Shown here piece after piece: positions 36,301 through 44,205 of a DNA stretch of 64,000 nt. How positions within the stretch are numbered: the stretch's first letter is position 1; the number at the start of each line of letters is the position of its first letter. The stretch spans positions 111,084,941 to 111,148,940 of the forward strand of contig NC_060246.1 in assembly GCF_921293095.1 (NCBI RefSeq). The letters run 5' to 3'. The stretch is from Ischnura elegans (taxonomy: Eukaryota; Arthropoda; Insecta; Odonata; Coenagrionidae). The notes beneath the pieces are model-generated. The model searched no databases and was not told where the DNA came from. It was given only the letters and a program-made list of their open reading frames with translations. Both the position numbers and the translations under genes were made by a program.

Positions 36301-38093
36301 ACTTGCTAGTAAGTTATAAAAATAACAATTAAACATCTAACCTTAGCATCTCCAAAAATTGTTCTAGGTGATGATCAACTCCGTTAATATTACGTTAATG
36401 AACGCTAGAATTCCGTTTAAAATTTGGAACCAATCAGCAGAACATACAGAATGTAATTACTCGCATTGATTTTCAAAAAATGCAACATTTACGTTTTTAG
36501 TTATTCCACCTTATAAACATATAAGTGAGCATGAGCACCTTCCTTGAGTGGGACAATGAGAGCCGGAATGGGCCGAGGTAATCCCCACACGGACAATAGG
36601 AAAGGGTCGGACCTCTCGCGCCGAGGGACCCTAATGGCGGTTGGGACCCACTTGCCATGCTTGACCGCGAAACCGTGAAAACACGGCCTTTGGCCTTTTG
36701 CTTCGAAAAATTCAAGCCGTGAAAAGCTGGCCTTCCTTCTTTAGCATCAGAAAATTCAGGCCGTGAAATCACGCCCTGCATAGGGAAGAGGTTAAATCAT
36801 ATGAGATAGAGCATTTCAAAGTATTGTTTTGAGCTTACATTTATAAATAGCAAATAGAATTTAATCGAAAATAATATCAATAATATGATCTGCAAATTGC
36901 GTTTGAGAAGTTAATAGCTTAAGTTTATTCTCCAGTATTTAATGGTTGTGTTGCATTATTGCCCAGTCACTGAGATAATCTTTCTCGTTCAAAGCACCTT
37001 CCAATAATCATGGACTTAGTCTTGGTGCAGATTTGGAGGAATTTTTCCATGTTAAAGGAAAAACAATGGCAATTACCTTCTGAAGGTATCTTTACTTCTG
37101 TTGGTCTTCTCCTCCTTGTAATACAGGTCTGCCCCAAAGGCTTGACCTTCCTGTGTGCTTGAAGTATTCAGGTCAAAGTGATTGATATAACTTAAACCTT
37201 TAGTTTGTTCGCTGTGGTAACTATTTGCCCATTTAACGTGACAGCAGAGCATAGGAAACATTACTGAACAGTCACTATGGGATTGACCCCGTATTTTCCT
37301 TGAATTCCTCTCTCAGACCTTCCATCTTGAGTTCCCCCAGGTGATGTTTATGAGTCGCATTCCAAAGCAGAAACCCCCAGCTGTTCTCTGGCCAGGTCAC
37401 ACCTGGGTGACCCCCTCAAAAACAACTATGAATCTGGGCCACATACGTAATTGCAATAATTTAACCTAAGATTGGTTTTGGTTACATAGTTGTTTTAGTT
37501 TAGTCATTCTTGTTGAAAATATGTTTGCTCAATTTCATTGATCAAGTGAAAGTTTTGAATGATTTTTCTTATTCATTTCCAGGTTTAGGACATTATTGGA
37601 TCTTAATAACCATATCGTAATGCACTCGAATTACAAGCCTTACGAGTGTGAACATTGTGGCCTGAGGTGTCGCCTGAAGGCAACCCTGGCTAAGCACAAG
37701 ATGATCCACTCTGATGACAAACCCTTCCTATGCTCCGTTTGTGGGGCAAATTTCCGTGATGGGGGTCTTCTCAAGAGCCACCTCAGGATGCACTCGGGAA
37801 TTAATTGCTACAAATGTGAGGAATGTGGATCGCAGTTTACCTCAAACAGTAAGCTTGTCCGACATCTTCATACCCACTCAAGCAAGAGGACTCATGTGTG
37901 TGGGGATTGTGGGAAGTCTTTCAGACAGTGGAAAACGCTCGGGCAACACATAACCAGAGTTCACCAAAGGGAAAAAAGGTATCAATGTGGTGTTTGTTCC
38001 GATAAATATGGCTCAAAAAAAGCACTTAGTGAACACATGAAAATCCATCTCAAGCAAATATGCCCATCGGAAATGATTGTAATGATGACATAA
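278..38093 (+). CDS. THAP-ZAD-C2H2 zinc-finger protein gene, 5 exons
   Basis: Predicted nuclear DNA-binding protein, likely a transcription regulator. Coding segments: 278-363 (or alternative 900-988), 19885-20452, 31090-31383, 34032-34264, 37583-38093, giving 563 aa with the first exon 1. Domains: THAP about 1-85 (zinc ligands C6, C11, C57, H60; VPSLF box near 79-83); acidic and Ser-rich linker about 86-175; ZAD about 181-255 (C183, C186, C230, C233); acidic linker; seven C2H2 fingers from about 358 to 550. All junctions are GT/AG with matching phase (2, 0, 0, 2), and THAP, ZAD and finger 2 are each completed only by splicing. The frame is open throughout, unlike the transposon remnants around it. 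Domain families are well known; that these exons form a single transcript is inference from phase and domain completion. Target genes are unknown. Introns are about 18.9, 10.6, 2.6 and 3.3 kb. Confidence 0.85.
900..988 (+). CDS. Alternative first coding exon 1b (N-terminal half of THAP)
   Basis: The ATG at 900 opens 29 codons plus two bases before a strong donor at 989 (AT|GTAAGT). The peptide has C-MVLG-C spacing and RHRFP, again a THAP N-terminal half, and ends in the same phase 2 as exon 1a. It could replace exon 1a in the same transcript, giving a 564-aa protein with a different zinc-binding face. It is the nearer of the two to exon 2 and has the better donor. It may instead be a decayed duplicate; transcript data would decide. 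Confidence 0.72.
1268..1798. mobile_element. MITE-like inverted repeat with GAGACGTCTC motifs
   Basis: The left end CCTACATAGCA and right end TGCTATGTGGGTAGG are imperfect inverted repeats. Near both ends, and within 1620-1760, are many copies of the self-complementary GAGACGTCTC or variants (CTCAGAGAC). It has no ORF. I could not fix a target-site duplication. Confidence 0.55.
1924..3623 (-). mobile_element. TTAA-flanked DNA transposon remnant, TIR AGGTGGGGTAAGTGCGAC
   Basis: TTAA at 1920-1923 and 3624-3627 bracket inverted ends sharing AGGTGGGGTAAGTGCGAC. The motif GGGGTAAGTGCGAY and near variants recur several times inside, on both strands. A minus-strand frame from about 3097 to 2653, frameshifted near 2885, keeps a basic and aromatic tail (SGDWILARFSSKKSVVHYVG, then EDIVKILPKPS). 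Such tails occur at the C-terminus of some insect DDE transposases. TTAA flanks suggest piggyBac or Kolobok; the tail does not settle it. Non-autonomous now. Confidence 0.6.
2653..3097 (-). pseudogene. Transposase C-terminal tail fragment
   Basis: Two overlapping minus frames (3097-2882 and 2916-2653) join across a frameshift. The first ends in an acidic run (SDEEDVDD); the second holds a hydrophobic and basic segment ending EIPREDIVKILPKPS. No catalytic residues are present. Assignment to a DDE transposase tail is by general resemblance only. Confidence 0.4.
3628..4960. other. Intron sequence with no recognised feature
   Basis: AT-rich intron 1 DNA. Short ORFs here have no recognisable domain. 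I see no inverted ends or tandem repeats. Confidence 0.5.
4965..5219 (+). pseudogene. Non-LTR reverse transcriptase fragment, part 1
   Basis: A + frame reads NPIHKKG, NYWPISVFPSLSKIFEK and, after a break, QHGFLV. These are the usual reverse-transcriptase blocks before the palm of a CR1/Jockey-type LINE (IPIYKKG, NYRPIS, QHGF). It ends exactly where the transposon at 5220 inserted, and resumes at 11495 in the same frame. It is 5'-truncated, with stops and frameshifts. Confidence 0.75.
6109..8096 (-). pseudogene. Broken DDE-type transposase of the long-inverted-repeat element
   Basis: Minus-strand frames 8096-7215, 7179-6961 and 6894-6109 form one protein of roughly 650 residues. It is broken by a frameshift near 7215-7179 and a TAA at 6961-6963. 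The N-terminal part has a Cys-rich stretch (CKIPILRKLVPGMKICQPC) and a helix-turn-helix-like segment (SRKKVMEEFHVSEYTARQAR). The catalytic half keeps VVLLDFNENYS, YFSDGCAGRYKN and SPCDGIGGIVKR. These Asp-containing blocks recur in a family of uncharacterised arthropod and cnidarian transposon proteins. A Cys cluster (CSRKNRDCILRHCSQC) sits between the halves. Not functional as it stands. Confidence 0.75.
8650..8991 (+). pseudogene. Transposase C-terminal remnant in the right arm
   Basis: The + frame ends with the same residues as the minus-strand transposase, from SPCDGIGGIVKR to its last residue, because the right arm copies the left arm in inverted orientation. Just before that lies AYDDHWFFGLVISKHEEEHD then KVKFMHPYG, which resembles a C-terminal tail seen in related transposases. 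The order is rearranged relative to a normal protein. Confidence 0.6.
9708..11321. mobile_element. Nested 1.6 kb non-autonomous DNA transposon, CTG duplication
   Basis: Inverted ends CAGCTCGATTCTGTAAATGT and ACATTTACAGAATCGAGCTG are flanked by CTG at 9705-9707 and 11322-11324. The uninterrupted site is visible in the opposite arm of the host element near 5390-5405. No coding capacity was found. Three-base duplications occur in PIF/Harbinger, CACTA and Zator; the ends do not decide. Confidence 0.85.
11495..12726 (+). pseudogene. Non-LTR reverse transcriptase fragment, part 2 (CR1/Jockey-like)
   Basis: Continues the LINE from 5219: GKSTTTATFPLL, GIFYDISKAFDSINH (palm block with catalytic Asp), LLYADDTS at about 11868 (catalytic YADD), then a frame from 11950 to 12714 with VKFLGLVINENLDWSDHI and a C-terminal thumb and tail. 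There are stops and frameshifts between 11670 and 11950. The Tigger element follows at 12729, and the LINE 3' end resumes at 15007. Confidence 0.85.
13251..13720. mobile_element. hAT-type MITE (GGATCCAGGATTT family), outer copy
   Basis: Begins CAGGGGCAGATCCAGGATTT and ends with the inverted CCTAAATCCAACTATG. The flanks AATGTAGG and AATGCATG match at 6 of 8. Interrupted by a second copy of its own family at 13458-13645. Confidence 0.6.
13458..13645. mobile_element. hAT-type MITE (GGATCCAGGATTT family), inner copy
   Basis: Begins CAGGGACGGATCCAGG and ends CCATAGATCCTCCTGTG, with flanks ATGACCAT and ATAACCGT (6 of 8). About 190 bp, like the copy at 43962-44154. It is nested in a member of its own family. 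Confidence 0.65.
15009..15177 (+). mobile_element. LINE 3' end
   Basis: The last part of the truncated LINE after the Tigger insertion. It ends with AATAAA at 15155-15160 and a short ATT repeat, a usual LINE terminus of this type. Confidence 0.65.
15178..15915. other. Intron sequence with no recognised feature
   Basis: No domain, inverted end or RNA gene recognised in this stretch of intron 1. Confidence 0.45.
15921..16091. mobile_element. Small MITE-like palindromic repeat
   Basis: Begins ACCGTATTCCCCTGAATACA and ends with the inverted CTATATTCAGACATATACGGT; the body is CCCC/GGGG-rich. About 170 bp, no ORF, non-coding. Confidence 0.5.
16092..16787. other. Intron sequence, unassigned
   Basis: AT-rich. 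The last 100 bases may be the terminus of the THAP-bearing element that follows, but I could not place its end. Confidence 0.4.
16860..17085 (+). pseudogene. Decayed THAP domain
   Basis: The + frame reads KNYKWCIVPLCNNTPEK, then IRRKASMHAVCRDERYGKI, followed by stops and then CYVSEDNFN. This matches the common arthropod THAP pattern ending YVCEDHF, but both distal zinc ligands are lost (Cys to Ser, His to Asn). Lies in intron 1 of the THAP-ZAD gene in the same orientation, but is a different THAP subfamily. Confidence 0.65.
18169..18194. repeat. Perfect 26-bp palindrome
   Basis: AGTGATAGTAAG-AT-CTTACTATCACT reads the same on both strands. No clear role. Confidence 0.7.
19105..19884. other. 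Intron 1 end, unassigned
   Basis: AT-rich sequence up to the exon 2 acceptor. The pyrimidine tract at about 19850-19882 is the only functional signal seen. Confidence 0.45.
19885..20452 (+). CDS. Exon 2: rest of THAP, acidic linker, first half of ZAD
   Basis: A pyrimidine-rich tract and CAG at 19882-19884 precede the exon. It supplies EKW, the CRKH zinc ligands and the VPSLF box of THAP, then about 95 residues rich in Asp, Glu, Ser and Val. Then come CRLC and the helix of ZAD, with the exon ending on a codon boundary at ACG|GTGAGT. The phase matches exons 1a, 1b and 3. A MITE of family A begins only 44 bases past the donor. Confidence 0.88.
20497..21156 (+). mobile_element. MITE family A, copy 1
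   Basis: Begins GGGTGGTTTCC and ends GGAAACTACCC, with TA outside both ends (ATA/TAT). About 660 bp, non-coding. It carries TGACGTCA at 20968-20975. It lies 44 bases inside intron 2, just past the exon 2 donor. Five copies of this family are in the window. Confidence 0.85.
21340..21432. repeat. AT-rich low-complexity repeat
   Basis: TATA/ATT/ATA repeats with internal self-complementarity, no coding content. Confidence 0.6.
21433..22501. other. Intron 2 sequence, unassigned
   Basis: Short ORFs only; nothing recognised. Confidence 0.4.
22502..23134. mobile_element. MITE family B (GGGTTCCCACTC), copy 1
   Basis: Ends CAGGGTTCCCACTC and GAGTGGGAACCCTG are inverted, with TATTG on each side. About 633 bp, no ORF. 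Subterminal blocks such as CGTGAATTTCGTCATAAAAC recur in the copy at 44206. Confidence 0.75.
23135..24130. other. Intron 2 sequence, unassigned
   Basis: Contains a minus-strand frame (23446-23114) without a recognisable domain; nothing else seen. Confidence 0.4.
24131..24356 (+). mobile_element. Probable LINE 3' tail
   Basis: Non-coding sequence ending AATAAA at 24335 and an ATT microsatellite, as at 15155-15177. No reverse transcriptase remains here. Confidence 0.4.
26065..26500. repeat. Tandem duplication, period about 244 bp
   Basis: CAGTGCCGTGGGATAGTGAC starts at 26075 and again at 26319; similarity continues for nearly 190 bases (through TCCGACGATTTCCTC and CTTCGAAAAAAAT). Related sequence flanks the Transib insertion at 49690-49750 and 58192-58340. 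Confidence 0.7.
26821..27479 (+). mobile_element. MITE family A, copy 3, nested in hAT element 2
   Basis: The full-length match to copy 1 ends GGAAACTACCC. The left terminus is diverged (GCGGTGCTCTCC for GGGTGGTTTCC). Its CRE-like site is mutated (TGATGTCA). Confidence 0.8.
30263..31089. other. Intron 2 end, unassigned
   Basis: AT-rich; nothing seen but the exon 3 acceptor tract. Confidence 0.4.
31090..31383 (+). CDS. Exon 3: second half of ZAD and acidic linker
   Basis: The acceptor is TTTCCAG at 31083-31089. Codons begin with VSKTDDFPQFICSNC, the second Cys pair and long helix of ZAD, followed by charged residues (KKEFEKS, EKDENTPENLDSDNE). The exon is 98 codons and ends GAG|GTAATA, phase 0. 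An intron between the two Cys pairs at phase 0 is common in ZAD genes. Confidence 0.88.
31384..32719. other. Intron 3 sequence, unassigned
   Basis: Short ORFs only, none recognised. Confidence 0.4.
32720..33170 (-). pseudogene. Ty3/Gypsy-like gag fragment
   Basis: Minus-strand frames read KLPQFWADR, SDVAKFNYSV, DIIINPLAEDFYSKFRFEII, RLSTSKEARFQKLVEH and, past a stop, ELSNRK. This is the conserved gag order in many arthropod Gypsy elements (FWADRP, KFNYVV, DIITNPPAE, RLSTSQE, EELGDRKPSQ). It is degraded by stops and frameshifts. No LTRs or pol were seen nearby. Confidence 0.65.
33171..34031. other. Intron 3 end, unassigned
   Basis: Nothing recognised apart from the exon 4 acceptor. Confidence 0.4.
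34032..34264 (+). CDS. Exon 4: C2H2 finger 1 and start of finger 2
   Basis: The acceptor is TTCTTCTAG. After an acidic stretch (FTDLEDIEGQDESESE), finger 1 reads YKCFECGEEF...HLMEH with C-x2-C-x12-H-x3-H. Finger 2 starts PCQYCDKR and is cut by the donor AAAG|GTAAGT in phase 2; its two His residues are supplied by exon 5. Confidence 0.88.
34265..35443. other. Intron 4 sequence, unassigned
   Basis: AT-rich, no recognised feature. Confidence 0.4.
35448..36791. mobile_element. piggyBac-like MITE, TTAA flanks
   Basis: TTAA at 35444-35447 and 36792-36795 bracket ends CCTTTTCGTGCC and GGGAAGAGG (inverse CCTCTTCCC). The subterminal parts are GC-rich, the middle AT-rich. No transposase. The TTAA duplication and CCYTTTCG-type start suggest piggyBac. 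Confidence 0.6.
36796..37582. other. Intron 4 end, unassigned
   Basis: Nothing recognised apart from the exon 5 acceptor. Confidence 0.4.
37583..38093 (+). CDS. Exon 5: end of finger 2, fingers 3-7, stop
   Basis: The acceptor is CATTTCCAG at 37574-37582. The first base completes an Arg codon, then FRTLLDLNNHIVMH finishes finger 2. Five more fingers follow (starting YEC, FLC, YKC, HVC, YQC), with short TGEKP-like linkers in part (SDDKP, SKRTH). The stop TAA is at 38091-38093. Confidence 0.92.
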
Positions 38094-38401
38094 TTGATGA
38101 TTCACCAAAAATAATATGTGCTGTTGAATTTAACACCACATCCTGCTGTGCCTGTGAATGCATCCCATGAAGAGTTGAGACTTAAATTTAGTTTTTATAG
38201 CAATGATTCTGTATCATGATTTGTCAATTTCTTGGCTGAATGAATGGAACTGCTGTAATGTTACCCAAAAACCAGAATTTTATGTCTAGTGTTCAGTTGT
38301 TGATTAAACTTGAGATGATTGTTTGTACCAAATACATTGAGAGGTGTTTTAATTTCTGGCTCTGTCCACGAAATGTCCTAGGTTATGGGTCCAGGACCTC
38401 G

Positions 38402-38407
38402 AATAAA
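38402..38407 (+). terminator. Candidate polyadenylation signal AATAAA
   Basis: AATAAA lies 309 bases after the stop of the zinc-finger gene, in a stretch free of recognisable repeats. It is the first canonical hexamer downstream. Cleavage position is not shown by the sequence. Confidence 0.45.
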
Positions 38408-39146
38408 ATAGGAACAATCTGTTGTATGATTTAAGTCAGGTAAAATTGATCGTAGCATATGTCCAGTGGGGGTGAACTTGTGATATCCAGTAGCATTCGA
38501 TATCCTAGGCTCCTGGTGAAACATTTCAATTAGGCAAAGTTCACAATTATGTTCCCTTAGGTCTAACTTGTATTCTTAGCCTCAGTTAACAAATTTGTTT
38601 TTTCTTGATAGTCCATTCTTTTCTTAAATTTGAGAGATGCAATCCCTATTAAAAATACTCAGTATTCCCTTTATAAATCAGCCTATATTCAACATGTGTT
38701 TCTACTCAGTATTATTATATATGTATTTCATGCTTTGGCCTGGAGCAAGGTAGGTAACTAATCTTCTCAGTCACACTGGAGCAAATGGCAGTGTATAATT
38801 TTTCAGTCCACATAAGCAAAACACTAACCATGAACAAATAGCACGTATTTCTAAAAAAGGTTAAAATCATCACATCAGTTCCTTGAGTAGGCTTTTTCGA
38901 TGTGGTGACGTTTCAGCAGAGAAGTTTGCTGGATGTGCACTCTGTCTGTGTCCATCTTTGTAGGTGGTTCGCTGGCGTGGCAGCTGGCTTCTTCATGTCA
39001 ATGAATTGCAGAAATATGATATCAACTGTCTTGTATACTCATCCATCGGAGTAGGCATCTTTTCATTGGTCCATGTAGGAGGCCGGAGACTTCTCGTTGG
39101 TCCGTGGTGTTTTCCGTTTTCTTTTTCTCACATGTTAGTTCGAGCA
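38408..39146. other. 3' flank of the zinc-finger gene, unassigned
   Basis: AT-rich, no recognised feature. Confidence 0.4.
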
Positions 39147-39395
39147 CAGTGACGTTGTCAGGGAGGAGGTCGGGACCCTTACCCCCACCACCCGCCCCCC
39201 CGAAGTATAAATACACAATTATTTTCCTTTGTAAAAGAAAACAAAATATTGAAAAATCATGAACTTACAAAATATTTCCTTAACGAATTACTTAGTACTT
39301 ATACTTTAAAATCCATTACTTAGTACCATTTTCAAAAAATTTCCCCCCTGGGTTTGGACCCCCTCTACTGAACGAAAGGCTTGGCTATGCCACTG
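39147..39395 (-). mobile_element. hAT-type MITE, family C (CAGTGGCATAGCCA)
   Basis: Read on the minus strand it begins CAGTGGCATAGCCAAGCC and has GGGGTCCAAACCCAGGGGGG; the other end is CAGTGACGTTGTCAGG. Flanks TTCGAGCA and TTTGAGTG match at 5 of 8. Relatives are at 58742-58890 and 59260-59515. Confidence 0.55.
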
Positions 39396-41479
39396 TTTGA
39401 GTGGTGGGCGTGTGAGTCAGAATTAAGGTGCACTTCCGCGAAAAGAGGAGAGCGGCACTAGACTCCCTACAATCCTCCTCAGTGCAGACATCTTTGGAGT
39501 GAAACTCTTGTGAGTGGTACTGCTTTGCTGACCACTCCTGCATAGGATTTCAAAGCTAAGTATGTGGTGTGCCTCAGTCATTAACCCTTTGAGTGCGGAT
39601 GGCATAGCATTGATGCCCAGCGTAGGTCCTGCCAACGGGCAGGTGGCATCACATTGATGCCACGCCGGCCTATGTCCTTCAATCGCTCCCTACGCTCCTC
39701 CGCTCTGTTCTATCTACTCTCATGATGGTTTCCCGCAAACAAAATGGATTAGGCGACCTGTATATGCCTTCCGTTTTTGAAAAATAGTTTATATTTTTTG
39801 AGTAATTTTTTTTTACATTTATGGAGTACTTTTTTATTTGTAAGATTTTTCGCCATTACAAAAAAAATTAAATGTGATATTTTCTTTACTTTTCTGAATG
39901 TTTGTACTAATTGTTGCCACATTTGAAGGTTATTATTTTCGTTTAAGTCCTATTAAAAATTTTCAAACAATATTTCCTTTCATCTCATTGACAAAAAATA
40001 TTTTCGTATTTCAAATTACGATCACTATACCTACACACGCTAAACACAGATGAATAATCTGTTGCTGTTTTTATTAATGTTTAAACTTAATACTTACATA
40101 ATGCCGTTATGACTCCTAACATTCTTCCATAATATATTTGCCACTCATTTTCTGAACGATCCTTTCAATAGGGGTCTGATTATATTGGCTACGGAAGAAG
40201 AAATAGAGTTTTCGACTTCTTCTCATTTATTTCGTATGAGTTTGTTAAAGTTACTAGGTGGGAATAATTACAACCACCAATTCGTTATTCACGGGAAATA
40301 ATGAAGGTTCTAGGGAAAATTTTATATTTTTTCCATTTTGAAGGAGAAATTAGAATTGGGGAAAAAATGATCGATCGAATTTCGGGGCTCAAATAAAAAA
40401 GTCGTTTTCCGTCACCGCGGAATAGACTACAAGTCGCTCTTTGTTGCCTGTTATCTCTATTTTTAGAAGCATTTTTGCCATTCTTATTAGAAATCCATGC
40501 AACTATTCTGTTGTGTGCATGTCGTAGAAAAGGTCAGCTCTTCCTTCTCAGTTTTTGCGACTCTCGTTATTAGTACAGTCTCTCCTTCGGACATCTTTCG
40601 ATTGCGTGCATTTTCACTCCTCTATAGAGATTTTTTTCTAATATTACCGTATGGCCTTTTTCCATTGGACATTTTGGTATTTTACATATATTTAGCCACT
40701 TACGTGGAATATGGGAGACATCTTAATTTTTAACTTTATTCCTATTTTCAAACCCCAAAGACCTTTTATGTATCAGCCTTTGGTCAACTAGGCTTAGAAT
40801 ATCTCCTCGCAATAAAACTACCTCTGGCACAATTTACTCAAGTGTATGCATTGAACACTGCATTGGGTCTTCTCCGCGAAGGTTTTTTTTGAACTTTGAA
40901 GCAATTTACATATTTTACTTCGACCAAATCATTTACTTCGACCATATCATAATCAGAAAAGAAAGTCAGCAAAATTTGTATGCGCAAAGAAACAATTATT
41001 TTTGGATTATTATATGTTGCCGTTTTATCTGGAGCATTCACGTTTAGATATTTCTTGTACGTCGGTTCTAAACTTTAACGCTTACATCTCTTTGTGACTG
41101 CAAAAGAGCAACCTCATCAGTCTTGTGAATTTTGTAAGTGTAATGTATTTTATTGTAGTATATTTTATAGGTGTTAACTGAGGTTTACGTTGAGGATGCA
41201 AGTATGTGGAGCTGGAGGAAATATTGTCGTCTGGAAGGCTTTGGTCCATATTGCCAATGCTCCTCAACATGCAGTTCTTCAAGGATAACCGAGCATAGGA
41301 ATCTTACTCGTGGGGTATGGGAGACATTTTTGGTCCGATATACCTAATGTATGATTGTATGAAGTATTGTAAGATGGCCATCCATTCCAGATTATTGGAA
41401 AAGGTAGGGAAATATCTTCGATTTTTCCCTCCTTCACAGCACTTTTTCCCGAGACAAATTTTAACTAATTTTCCGTTGC

Positions 41480-42150
41480 ATGCAGTTTGGCAGGAACCCT
41501 GGAGTAGATGATCCGATACCAAGAGACCCCTTGCATAAAATTCGACCCCTTTTGAAATTATTCACTCAAAGAATGAAAGAAATTTATTACACATTTAAAG
41601 AACTCTGCTTCATTAGTCCATGTTGCTTTGGCGTCACAAACGCGGCATAACATTATATATGCTTTCTGAGCCTAAAGGCCTCCTGCAAGATGCTATAATT
41701 TACACTGGGGCGGAGGATCCTGATGTTGGAGGCAGGGGACATGCAAACAAAGTCGTGCGAAAATTAATCGATAGATTTCTCCTCAGTGGGCACAGTTTAT
41801 ACAGTCGCGTAGCCACGATTTTGAAATGGGGGGTTTTTGCCGGAGGTTTGTGGGCCCTTCTGGAGGGTGCGGGGGCCATTTTACCCGTTTTTGGCACCTC
41901 AACGGGGGTTGTTACCCATAACAACCCCCGTTGAGGGGGGGTGGCTACTCTACTGAGTTTATGCATGGAAAATTATAATCATCATAAAAATTATAATAAT
42001 CTGTTCAAATATCTATTGAGTTACTCAAAAGACACACCACTGAAACTCTAAGGACAAACAGAAGAAATAATCCTCCTCACGTCCTTAGAACGACTAAAGT
42101 GGCGAATCAGTATAACTCTGATGGTGTATGATGTGCAGATGTTCCAGGGC
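41480..42150 (+). pseudogene. piggyBac transposase fragment, interrupted
   Basis: The + frames read NPGVDDPIPRDPLHKIRPLL, then MLLWRHKRGITLYMLSEPKG, IIYTG, GRGHANKVVRKLIDRFLLSG and HSLY. After the MITE at 41802-41955 they continue with CMENYNHHKNYNNL and, frameshifted, TLRTNRR. These match DDE_Tnp_1_7 blocks of PGBD4-like piggyBac proteins (LLWRGRL, IYTGK, GHSLYMDNYYNS, GTLRxNR). N-terminal and C-terminal parts are missing; frameshifts occur near 41610 and 42050. Confidence 0.75.
41802..41955. mobile_element. Small hAT-type MITE inside piggyBac transposase
   Basis: Ends CAGTCGCGTAGCCAC and GTGGCTACTCTACTG are inverted; flanks AGTTTATA (41794-41801) and AGTTTATG (41956-41963) match at 7 of 8. 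Taking it out joins HSLY to the next piggyBac block. Confidence 0.82.
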
Positions 42151-42929
42151 TGTGTTTGAACCCTTTTTTCAAAGAATTACACAATCATTAGTTAATATTT
42201 TCAGCATTAACGCAAAAGAAAATAGCAAAAAGATAAAATAACTTTCATATGTTTGCATCCAAATCTAAGTTACTAGTAAATTTAAAAATTTAGATGTGAA
42301 AATTAAAATTCGAAAACTTTTATTTACCCAAAATTTGATGCATGGATAGTGGATGACATCTGAAAAATTATTTATCATATTTTATAATTCAATTCCGCCA
42401 TCATTTCAGAAATTATTTCAAGCTTCTTAGTTACTATGTAAAAATATGTTGTCCGTCGTTTCTAATGTTTGTGTAACGGGTTGCATAAATATCCGCAGCA
42501 TTTATCACATGGGTGCGGATGCCATCACTGTGATGCCATTACCAAATTGTTTAATAAATTGTCAAATTAATATAAAAATCCCTTTTTTATTGAAATTGTT
42601 TTCATATTTTCGAAAAACAAAGTGAATGCAGTGAAAAAAAATTCTCCGCCAATGTGAAACAACTCTGAGAAAATGTTACGCAATGAAAGGGTTAAGGGTG
42701 CGGTCCAATGAATGCTACATTCGCTCCGATACGCTTCTAAAGGAAGTGCTCCAGAGGTTACTCTGAGCTCTGGAGCACCGGTCCTCAGGCACTATGTTCG
42801 CTATGGGAATTTATTTTCGGACCGGTCAAGAGCGAAGTCAAAATAAAGGAAATGAACGAGTGCGGGCTTACCGAGATCGAGGAGATGGTGTTAATTGCGA
42901 ATTGAGGCAAGGGTAATTAAATATTCAAT

Positions 42930-43961
42930 TCATCTACATCTACATAATACCCTGCGAGCCGCCTCTAGGGTGTTTGGCTGGGGGTGAAAAATCACCAGCA
43001 TGCAATTGGATTCCGACATGCACACCATACAGTCCAAAAAACGTCACGCAAACTAATTAATTATACTACCACATGCCGTTAGAAATAATAATAATAAAAT
43101 TCAAAAACATGTATCAAGGTATACACAAGTTAGTAGGCTACACTACAGGTCATCTAATTTATTTGTGAGTTCTATCGCTGCCGTTGTAATCTCTTATTGA
43201 AAATACAAAAAAAGACATTCTGAATCTCTCCTATTTTATTTATATGGTCTGATCTTCCGTGGTATGTTGGCGTCCATCAGAAAAGACACTGCTCTTGAAT
43301 TTATCTATAAGGTTTAGTCTATTTTTCAGTCTACGGTCTGACAGAGATTCCCATCCGAGTTGATATAAGAGGTCAGTTACACTAGCAAGACTATCATAAC
43401 GACTTTTCGCATACCTTTCGCTCTTCTTTGCACGCGTTCTAACTCTGTTCTTAAGTCTATTTCATGAGGGCCGTAAAAAACTCTGGCAGCGTATTCTAAA
43501 CAGGTTCTAACGAGGGAAAAGTAGCTAATATCTCGCACTTTACTATAAATATTCTTTTAACAAAACCCATTTTACGATTAGCTTGACCTGTTATTCCCCA
43601 AGTACGTTTATTCCACGATAGGTCATAATTGAGTCTAACTCCTAGATATTTCACGGATTCAACTGTCTAATTGGGTACTCTGAATGATATAGCTTTGTTG
43701 TTGGGAGTCAGTCTTTTTCCAGATATTAATTACTACGCATTTTTTCAAATTTAATTCTAACTGGCATGCATCGCACCCCGCTTGGATTACAGCAAGGTCA
43801 TTTGTTTGGATTTTCGTCGTTCGTCAGCAGATTTCTCTGTAAACTACAGCGTCGTGTGCAAATAATCGTAGCTTACTGTGTGGGCACTATTTCACCAACA
43901 TCGTTTATGTAAAGAAGGAATAGGACTGGGCCTATTGAACTTATTAATGATTATGGTCGAA
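42930..43961 (-). pseudogene. Non-LTR reverse transcriptase C-terminal fragment
   Basis: Read on the minus strand from about 43950: GPVLFLLYINDV, then in shifted frames SVKYLGVRLNYDLSW, YFSLVRTCLEYAARVFYGPH and ELERVQRRAKGM, then LLYQLGWESLSDRRLKNRL. These are thumb-side blocks of CR1/Jockey-type LINEs. The YxDD block is lost in stops. 5'-truncated; the 3' end near 42930 has short TAGATG repeats. The hAT MITE at 43962 sits at its upstream edge. Confidence 0.75.
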
Positions 43962-44154
43962 CAGGGGCGGATCCAGGATTTCTTTCTGGGAGGGGCACAA
44001 GCAAGGCCGTATCCAGGATTTTGTTCAGGGGGGGGGCACAAGGATACCTCGCCATACAAAACGAACGAAATGATAATGGGACCGTTATAAAAATCTAGCA
44101 TATTTTTAAGGGTCTGGGGGGGGGGGGCACGTGCCCCCCCTGGATCCGCCTATG
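43962..44154 (+). mobile_element. hAT-type MITE (GGATCCAGGATTT family), TGGTCGAA duplication
   Basis: Ends CAGGGGCGGATCCAGG and CCTGGATCCGCCTATG with a perfect 8-bp duplication TGGTCGAA at 43954-43961 and 44155-44162. This establishes the family as hAT-like. Runs of G and C lie inside. Confidence 0.9.
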
Positions 44155-44205
44155 TGGTCGAATATCATTCAAATGAATTTTATTTCCCAGTATCGTGGTT
44201 CCTCA

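Larger units (their letters stand above)
39585..42691 (+). mobile_element. piggyBac element remnant
   Basis: TTAA at 39581-39584 and 42692-42695; ends CCCTTTGAGTGCG and CGCAATGAAAGGG (inverse CCCTTTCATTGCG). CCCTTTGAGTGC is a typical insect piggyBac start. It has a broken + strand transposase near 41480-42150 and a small hAT MITE inside it. Confidence 0.85.
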
